Below are positions 13,335-18,326 of a stretch of DNA of 18,326 bases, piece by piece; position 1 is the first letter of the stretch; each line of letters begins with the position of its first letter. The stretch lies in assembly GCA_945947045.1 (NCBI GenBank), contig CAMEXG010000016.1, forward strand, positions 1-18,326, written 5' to 3'. A program made the position numbers and the translations under genes. The stretch is from an uncultured Spirochaetales bacterium. Lineage in GTDB: Bacteria > Spirochaetota > Spirochaetia > Sphaerochaetales > Sphaerochaetaceae. Under the pieces are notes generated by a model. The model had not been told where the DNA came from. It searched no databases and saw only the letters and a list, made by a program, of their open reading frames with translations.

Positions 13335-14201
13335 CTATTCGATTATTCCTTCCTGGACTCCAGCGGAGAGTGCATCGATGAAGAACGAAAGCATTCTTCT
13401 TGTTGTTCCACGTCTATATTCAGGCATTGCACGAGGAGAAATCGCATTATTCCATGCATCAAGGAACTCTTCCTTGTATTCTGTAAGCTCAGATAGAGTC
13501 TTTCCAATAAGAATAGATTCCGCTTCGTGGCTTCTAATTACTTTAGGGCCTGCAGCGCCGGAAGAAGCACGGAAATCTACAACTTTTCCATCCCTTACCT
13601 CAGCACCGATACTGATTGTAAGCTTACTAATTGCATTGGCTCTTCTCATGCCTATCTTTCTATAATAGCAGTGAGTGAGACTTGATGGAGGAATAAGGAC
13701 GGAAGTGATGATCTCTCCCTTCTCCAGCTTTGTTTTCTTGGCTCCGAGAATAAAATCATCGACTTTCATTCTTCTTTCGCCCCTGACACTCTTAAGTGTC
13801 ACTTCAGCATCCAAGAGGATCAAAGGCTGAGGTGTATCTCCCTTTGGACTGGCATTTGCAATATTTCCGCCGATAGTGGCGCTATTGCGGAGAGCAACAG
13901 CTCCCATAAGAGATGCAGCATTTCTTACCAATGGATGGACAAGTCCGCTTTCTGCGATTTCCCTACTTGTAGACAGGGCTCCGATCTCCGTCCAACCATC
14001 TTCACGCTTTTTAATGCCTTTCAGTTCAGGAAGGTTTGAGATAATGACCACAGGGCGTGAAAAAGACGGGTTGACTCCAGTTCCATTGGCACCGCTGACC
14101 ATTAAGTCGGAGCCTCCAGCAAGAGCAATAGCATCCTTTTCATCCATAATAGCAAGGGCTTCTTCGAGATTTTCAGGAATATAGCACATCATTTCTTCCA
14201 T
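13335..14201 (-). CDS. FAD-binding subunit of xanthine dehydrogenase-type hydroxylase
   Basis: This 288-residue protein is a canonical FAD-binding medium subunit (XdhB/CoxM type). It has IALAGGSDLMVSG near the N terminus and RNSATIGGNIANASPKGDTP around 105-125, the two FAD loops, followed by LLDAEV and a CO-dehydrogenase-flavoprotein C-terminal domain (YYRKIGMRRANAIS, SSGAAGPKVIR). The length is typical. The ATG has GGAGAGG upstream and overlaps the Fe-S subunit stop by 13 bases. It accepts electrons from the [2Fe-2S] subunit and passes them to NAD or another carrier. With its two upstream neighbours it forms a complete three-subunit hydroxylase, separate from the YgfM/XdhD pair that follows. 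Confidence 0.95.
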   Translation of the reverse strand: MEEMMCYIPENLEEALAIMDEKDAIALAGGSDLMVSGANGTGVNPSFSRPVVIISNLPELKGIKKREDGWTEIGALSTSREIAESGLVHPLVRNAASLMGAVALRNSATIGGNIANASPKGDTPQPLILLDAEVTLKSVRGERRMKVDDFILGAKKTKLEKGEIITSVLIPPSSLTHCYYRKIGMRRANAISKLTISIGAEVRDGKVVDFRASSGAAGPKVIRSHEAESILIGKTLSELTEYKEEFLDAWNNAISPRAMPEYRRGTTRRMLSFFIDALSAGVQEGIIE

Positions 14202-14671
14202 AGTTCCTCTCCTTTCTTTGCTGCCAATGCAATGGAATCTACGATCAAGTCATATCCTGTACATCTACAGATATTGCCGCTGATTCCCATTCTTATCTCT
14301 TCTTCCGAAGGATTCGGGTTGTTTTCCAACAAGTAGTATGCAGCCATGACCATGCCAGGAATACAGAAACCACACTGGACGGCACCGCCTTCAGCAAAAG
14401 CAGAAATAATGCACTCTCCCTTCTCTGTATCTCTTATTCCTTCGATAGTGAGGATATCACTGCCATTGCAGGCACCGATAGGTATGATACAAGAAGTGAC
14501 AAGGCGTCCATCTTTGATGACAGAACATGCACCACACTCTCCCTCGGAGCATCCTTCTTTTGTACCTGTAAAACCCAAGTCTTCCCTGATGACATCTAAA
14601 AGCCTTCTCAAGGGATCGCCTTGGTAGATTATTCTCTTCCCGTTCAGGGTAAATTTAATTTCACTGAGCAT
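14189..14671 (-). CDS. [2Fe-2S] subunit of xanthine dehydrogenase-type hydroxylase
   Basis: This 160-residue small subunit carries two [2Fe-2S] clusters that relay electrons from molybdenum to FAD. All eight ligands are present: C41, C46, C49 and C61 for the plant-ferredoxin-type cluster (EGCSEGECGACSV), and C100, C103, C135 and C137 for the helical-domain cluster (VQCGFCIPGM and NICRCTGY). Length and spacing are textbook for the family. The ATG overlaps the Mo-subunit stop by 11 bases; a GGAGG lies somewhat far upstream, so coupling is likely. It is the only intact Fe-S subunit in the operon. It therefore serves the 14661 Mo subunit, and could conceivably serve XdhD too. Confidence 0.97.
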   Translation of the reverse strand: MLSEIKFTLNGKRIIYQGDPLRRLLDVIREDLGFTGTKEGCSEGECGACSVIKDGRLVTSCIIPIGACNGSDILTIEGIRDTEKGECIISAFAEGGAVQCGFCIPGMVMAAYYLLENNPNPSEEEIRMGISGNICRCTGYDLIVDSIALAAKKGEELWKK

Positions 14672-16808
14672 TCTTCTTCAAAGCCTCCTCGATATCTTCC
14701 GGTGGAATTGGAATAGAATTAAAAGTAGTTCCCAAAGCTCTTTCAACTGCATCTACATAAGCTGCATCTGCACCGTTGAATACAAGTTCTCCCATTCCTT
14801 TGGCTCCCTGAGGTCCCCATGGATAAGGGTTCTCCTGCAGATGATAGAACTGACGTGGGAAATCCATACTTGTAGGAATGACATAGTCGCTCATTCTCTT
14901 CTGTCGGAAGAAACCGTTCTTGTTCTCAAGTTTCTCCATGCTGGCATAGCCGAGAGACTGGATGATACCTCCATTTACCTGACCGTGAACAATAAGTTCA
15001 TCAATTGCATGTCCGATATCGTGGCTGGTCCAGATTCCGACTGTCTTTACTTCGTTTGTCAGCTTATCGACTTCAACTTCTACACATGCAACACCCCAGC
15101 CCCAGCCAAGATATGCGTCTCCTCTGAAGGTACTCTGATCCCAAGGATATCCCTCCGGGTGTTCGTACTCCACTTCCGTTGTGATATCGCCTTCATCCCA
15201 GCGTCTCTTCATCTCCTCGGCAGCTCTCTCAACTAGTTTTCCAACGATCATAGTCGAACGGGAGGCGGCTGTCGGTCCGGAATCGACGACTTTTGAAGTA
15301 TCCGGGTTATTATACTCTATATTCTCGATAGGCAGCTGAAGAGTATTAGCAGCAATCTTTCTAAGTGAGGTCTGGAATCCCTGGCCCATTTCCGTAGAAC
15401 CAACCTCGATTCTTACCTTATCTCCAGTCCTTACAAGTCTTGCATGGGCCTTGATAATGGCCTGTTCACCGTTTCCTGTGAATGCACCGCCATGGAGATA
15501 CATCGAGATACCGATTCCCTTTCCGCATCCAGGAGTATACTCTTTTGCCTTTCTCCAATAGTCTGATTCCTTAGTGATGACATCAAGCATCTCAGGAAGC
15601 TTTACTTCTTCGATGATGTGCCCGTTTGTTACAGTCTCTTCTCCCTGCTTAATTATGTAGTCTTTCTTAAACTCCAATGGATCCACTCCCAAATGATGAG
15701 CGATGTGATCCATATGAGTCTCCACAGCAAAGATTGTCTGAGGTGCACCGAAACCACGGAAAGCACAGGTAGGGAATGTATTTGTTCCGATACCTTCTCC
15801 GACCAAGTGGGTGGAAGGAATGTTATAGACACCGTTGGCATGGAAGATACCTCTCTGCAACACAACAAAAGAAGATGAAAGATATGCACCTACGTTGTAG
15901 TATACTTTTGCATCCATACCGATGATCTTTCCATCTTTCAGCGCTGTCTTATATACACACTTTGAAGGGTGTCTCTTAACAGAGAACTGTGTATCTTCTT
16001 CTCTGTCGAAGATAAGCTTGATAGGCTTACGAATAACGTTTTCAGCTACAAGAAGTGGACCGCAGAGTACATCTGGGAAGTGTTCCTTTCCTCCGAAAGC
16101 TCCACCGGTGGTACACTGCCTGATGATGATGTCGTCAACGCTTATTCCTAATATGCCTGCAATACTCTTTCTGATATAGAATGGGCACTGGGCGGAAGCA
16201 TAGAAGACAAACTTGCCGTCTTCCATTGTGACAATTGCACCGTTGGTCTCCAAGTGTACGTGTTCCTGATATCCTGTCTCCAGTGTCTCTTCAAATATTT
16301 CATCTGCCTCGGCAAAGACCTCTTCCATCGGTCTTCCTTTCTCACAATAAAGAGAACAGAAAACATTATTTCCCTTCTCAGGGAACATAGGACCACCCTT
16401 GGAAGCAATACCATCATCGATAGTTACAGCAGGTTCTTCCATTTCATATTCAATATGAATATTATCCCTTAAATACTTTAAGACTGTTCTGTCGGGACCT
16501 ACCAAGAGGCCTATAGTCTCACCAACATATAGAACATAGTCTTTTGCAAAGGCACGCCAATCTTTGGAGATCATCCAAAGTTCGTTGTTCCCTTTCTGCG
16601 GAATATCGTCTGCAGTGATGAATTTGTATCCTTTAGGGAGATTAGGAACATCGATTTTCAGAATCTTTCCCCTTGGACATGTGGAACGTACCATATAGGC
16701 ATAAAGCATATCAGGGAGAGACATGTCGCAAACATACATTGCTTCTCCCCTGGCTTTTGTCCTAGCGTCCACTCTTTCAATCTTATCGCTGATTTTGGTA
16801 TAAGACAT
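14661..16808 (-). CDS. Molybdenum-binding subunit of xanthine dehydrogenase-type (probably selenium-dependent) hydroxylase
   Basis: This 715-residue large subunit binds the molybdopterin cofactor and hydroxylates the substrate. The hammerhead domain spans about 10-120 and the cofactor domain about 140-700. Landmarks are SAQCPFYIRK (Gln near the Mo site), TGGAFGGKEH, R351 in AFRGFGAPQ, Q476 in EMGQGFQT and catalytic base E674 in GAKGMGEL. I placed the start at ATG 16808, which has GGAGGAAGGAG upstream; an ATG at 16826 lies within that site. The operon continues with overlapping Fe-S and FAD genes. Neighbouring selD, yedE and XdhC genes, and resemblance to clostridial purine hydroxylases that need labile selenium, suggest a selenido-Mo centre, but no residue proves this. 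The substrate is likely a purine or similar N-heterocycle. Confidence 0.93.
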   Translation of the reverse strand: MSYTKISDKIERVDARTKARGEAMYVCDMSLPDMLYAYMVRSTCPRGKILKIDVPNLPKGYKFITADDIPQKGNNELWMISKDWRAFAKDYVLYVGETIGLLVGPDRTVLKYLRDNIHIEYEMEEPAVTIDDGIASKGGPMFPEKGNNVFCSLYCEKGRPMEEVFAEADEIFEETLETGYQEHVHLETNGAIVTMEDGKFVFYASAQCPFYIRKSIAGILGISVDDIIIRQCTTGGAFGGKEHFPDVLCGPLLVAENVIRKPIKLIFDREEDTQFSVKRHPSKCVYKTALKDGKIIGMDAKVYYNVGAYLSSSFVVLQRGIFHANGVYNIPSTHLVGEGIGTNTFPTCAFRGFGAPQTIFAVETHMDHIAHHLGVDPLEFKKDYIIKQGEETVTNGHIIEEVKLPEMLDVITKESDYWRKAKEYTPGCGKGIGISMYLHGGAFTGNGEQAIIKAHARLVRTGDKVRIEVGSTEMGQGFQTSLRKIAANTLQLPIENIEYNNPDTSKVVDSGPTAASRSTMIVGKLVERAAEEMKRRWDEGDITTEVEYEHPEGYPWDQSTFRGDAYLGWGWGVACVEVEVDKLTNEVKTVGIWTSHDIGHAIDELIVHGQVNGGIIQSLGYASMEKLENKNGFFRQKRMSDYVIPTSMDFPRQFYHLQENPYPWGPQGAKGMGELVFNGADAAYVDAVERALGTTFNSIPIPPEDIEEALKKNAQ

Positions 16809-16870
16809 CTTGTCTCCTTCCTCCATTATTCGCCGATTTATTCAATGGTAAAACGAAAGCTATCAATTAG

Positions 16871-16888
16871 AGGGGGATTTCTCCCCCT
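16871..16888 (-). other. GC-rich hairpin in the leader of the hydroxylase genes
   Basis: On the minus strand AGGGGGA and TCCCCCT form a 7-bp stem with a GAAA tetraloop. The following sequence (CTAATTGATAG) is not a T run, so it is a poor Rho-independent terminator for ssnA. It would sit at the very 5' end of an mRNA started from the promoter at 16901-16929 and could stabilise that mRNA; it could also mark processing between ssnA and the Mo-subunit gene. Confidence 0.5.
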
Positions 16889-16900
16889 ACCACCATTTAG

Positions 16901-16929
16901 ATTATAAGGCTGCAATTATTAAACCGCAA
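16901..16929 (-). promoter_or_regulatory. Internal promoter candidate before the molybdenum-subunit gene
   Basis: On the minus strand a perfect TATAAT (16906-16901) follows TTGCGG (16929-16924, 3 of 6 matches) by 17 bp, beginning 10 bases after the ssnA stop. The predicted start near 16894 gives a leader of about 85 bases, beginning just before the GC-rich hairpin. This would let the hydroxylase genes be expressed apart from ssnA. Confidence 0.5.
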
Positions 16930-16938
16930 TCCACTATA

Positions 16939-18279
16939 TCAAGCTTTTATTTTGTCAACTTCCTTCCAAAGCTCTCCTGCAACCTGAGAAGCCCTCTTAT
17001 AAATATCTTCTGCATCGCTACGCACAAAGTGATGATCTTTGAAAAGAACCTTACCATTGACAATTGTAGTATTAACGTTTCCGCTTCCCATTCCCCATAC
17101 AAAGTGACCAGGAGCGTTGGCTGTCACAAGTGGTGTCGGATTATTGTAGTCAAGAAGAACAATATCCGCTTTGTATCCTTCTTCGATTCTACCGAGTTTT
17201 ATTCTTCCACCAAACTGAGACTCTACAAGTTTATTCCCTCTGTTCAAAACTTCAAGGAAATTTGACGGCCACCATGGTCCTGTAACGTCCTTGTGCTTGA
17301 AGAATGCAATTTTTGTCTCTTCAAACATATTTCCGCCACACCCGTCGGTACCAAGACATAGATTCTTGATCATAGGAAGCTTTGTATTGCATCCGATGTT
17401 GTTATTCATGTTAGAACGAGGGTTGACAGCAAAGAAACAGTCTCTCTCATTAATAAGAGCAATTTCTTTCTCAGAAAGATGGACGCCATGTACTATCAAT
17501 GACTTAGGAGTCAAAAGGCCGAAGGAATCCAACCTGTCTGCAAGATCCTTGTTATAGAAATGGTGGGACCATACGCTGTCATAGCTGGCTTCAGCCACAT
17601 GGATATGCATACCCCTTCCTGTCTTATCCATGGCATCAGCCATCATCCTCAATCCCTCGTCAGGAATAGTAAATGGAGCATGTCCGCCGATTGTAGCTTC
17701 ACATAGAACGTCCTCGCCCTTCTTTAGTCTTTCATCAACCTCATTGGCGAATCTGATGTTTTCAGCTACTCCTTCTTCAATCTCCTCCATGCCTCTATTT
17801 CTATCTGTGACTTCAAAGCATGTGGAGCCTCTGACTCCGATTTCTTCCATACCCTTTGCAATTGTGGATAAAGAGCCGGAGATATAACAAGGAGAAGCAT
17901 GATGATCTACGCAGCTAGTGGTACCCGAAGCTATAGCATCGAGAGAGCATATAAGAGATGAATAATATGTGCTCTCCTCCCTCAATCCTCTATCAAGTCT
18001 CCACCACCATTCTTTTAGAACCTGAATAAAATCCGTCTGAGGACCTGCAGAAATAAGCATGCCCCTTGAAAGCCCCGAATAGTAGTGGTGATGAGCACAG
18101 ACATTACCAGGGATCAAAGTCTTTCCACTTCCATCGATGGTCTCTTTTGCTTCCAAAGCAAGATTTTTTCCTACTTTCGTAATTAATGTACCATCAATTG
18201 CAACATCCATTCCCTCTTCGACAGTAAAAGGAGGCTGGGTCTGCATAATGCGGACATTTTTAATTAATAGATCAACCAT
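16939..18279 (-). CDS. ssnA: SsnA-type amidohydrolase (putative aminohydrolase)
   Basis: This 446-residue cytoplasmic enzyme is recognisable as SsnA (E. coli 442 aa), an amidohydrolase related to guanine and cytosine/chlorohydrolase-type deaminases. Visible metal-site residues are H63 and H65 (CAHHHYYSGLSRG), H227 (GMHIHVAE), H264 (VHGVHLS) and D312 (LGTDGCGGNMFEE). Other SsnA hallmarks are EWWWRLDRGL, DHHASP and NPRSNMNNN. The ATG follows GGAGGAATAATAC. In E. coli the gene lies between ygfK and ygfM-xdhD; here it precedes a complete hydroxylase. It may deaminate or ring-open a purine-derived intermediate connected with the hydroxylases, consistent with recent links of ssnA clusters to anaerobic urate use, but its exact substrate is unknown. 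Confidence 0.95.
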   Translation of the reverse strand: MVDLLIKNVRIMQTQPPFTVEEGMDVAIDGTLITKVGKNLALEAKETIDGSGKTLIPGNVCAHHHYYSGLSRGMLISAGPQTDFIQVLKEWWWRLDRGLREESTYYSSLICSLDAIASGTTSCVDHHASPCYISGSLSTIAKGMEEIGVRGSTCFEVTDRNRGMEEIEEGVAENIRFANEVDERLKKGEDVLCEATIGGHAPFTIPDEGLRMMADAMDKTGRGMHIHVAEASYDSVWSHHFYNKDLADRLDSFGLLTPKSLIVHGVHLSEKEIALINERDCFFAVNPRSNMNNNIGCNTKLPMIKNLCLGTDGCGGNMFEETKIAFFKHKDVTGPWWPSNFLEVLNRGNKLVESQFGGRIKLGRIEEGYKADIVLLDYNNPTPLVTANAPGHFVWGMGSGNVNTTIVNGKVLFKDHHFVRSDAEDIYKRASQVAGELWKEVDKIKA

Positions 18280-18282
18280 GTA

Positions 18283-18326
18283 TTATTCCTCCACAGGTCC
18301 CAAAAGATATGAATAAGAGATGAAAA
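18283..18326 (-). CDS. C-terminal end of an upstream gene, possibly ygfK (partial)
   Basis: A minus-strand frame enters from the right edge and stops at TAA 18285-18283, three bases before the ssnA ATG, with the ssnA ribosome site inside its last codons. Only 13 complete codons are visible (FISYSYLLGPVEE). The coupling to ssnA and the YLLG ending fit, from memory, the tail of YgfK, the Fe-S/flavin subunit encoded just upstream of ssnA in E. coli. The stretch is too short to prove this. Confidence 0.4.
   Translation of the reverse strand, partial: FISYSYLLGPVEE

Noticed and set aside
698..18279. Selenocysteine codons (in-frame TGA) in the hydroxylase or selenium genes
   Set aside because: All genes read through as uninterrupted frames of family-typical length, and the SelD active site is Cys. 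Selenium in these hydroxylases is a labile ligand, not Sec.
1..18326. CRISPR arrays, tRNA or rRNA genes, insertion sequences
   Set aside because: No regularly spaced repeats, cloverleaf-like sequence, transposase or terminal inverted repeats were found on reading both strands.

Overview
The window is an accessory-metabolism region of an anaerobic, fairly low G+C bacterium (about 40% by eye, many AGA/AGG and ATA codons, strong GGAGG-type ribosome sites). The gene set resembles gut Clostridia, other Bacillota or host-associated spirochaetes; the sequence alone does not settle the phylum. The theme is selenium plus molybdenum hydroxylases. I read this as a selenium-dependent molybdenum hydroxylase (SDMH) locus of the kind associated with 'orphan' SelD proteins and, more recently, with anaerobic purine/urate breakdown by gut bacteria.

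Left part (42-5415). A small HAD-type 5'-nucleotidase gene stands alone on the minus strand. Next comes a tight minus-strand selenium cassette transcribed yedE > TusA-like > DUF3343 > selD, with 1-25 nt overlaps and a clear intrinsic terminator after selD. Divergent from it across a 122-bp AT-rich control region is a two-gene plus-strand operon: a cysteine-desulfurase/selenocysteine-lyase-like PLP enzyme and an XdhC-family cofactor maturation protein whose two domains are in the reverse of the usual order. Together these would import selenium, carry it, activate it as selenophosphate and load S or Se onto the molybdenum cofactor. No selA, selB, tRNA-Sec or in-frame TGA codon is visible here.

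Middle (5416-9751). A large hybrid sensor histidine kinase (extracellular Cache-like sensor, kinase core, one degenerate and one canonical receiver) lies downstream of a threonine-aldolase-family gene on the minus strand. The aldolase has a long upstream region holding a consensus-like promoter, a short reading frame and a terminator-like hairpin, arranged like an attenuator.

Right part (9752-18326). A minus-strand operon reads ssnA > molybdenum subunit > [2Fe-2S] subunit > FAD subunit > ygfM-like FAD protein > xdhD-like molybdenum protein, ending in an intrinsic terminator. A perfect TATAAT box and a GC-rich 5' hairpin between ssnA and the molybdenum subunit suggest a second promoter. Compared with the E. 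coli ygfK-ssnA-ygfM-xdhD order, a complete three-subunit hydroxylase is inserted between ssnA and ygfM. The last 44 bases appear to hold the end of an upstream gene, possibly ygfK. The XdhD-like protein keeps a [2Fe-2S]-type fold at its N terminus but has lost all eight cluster cysteines, which is directly visible by aligning it with the intact ferredoxin-like subunit in the same operon.
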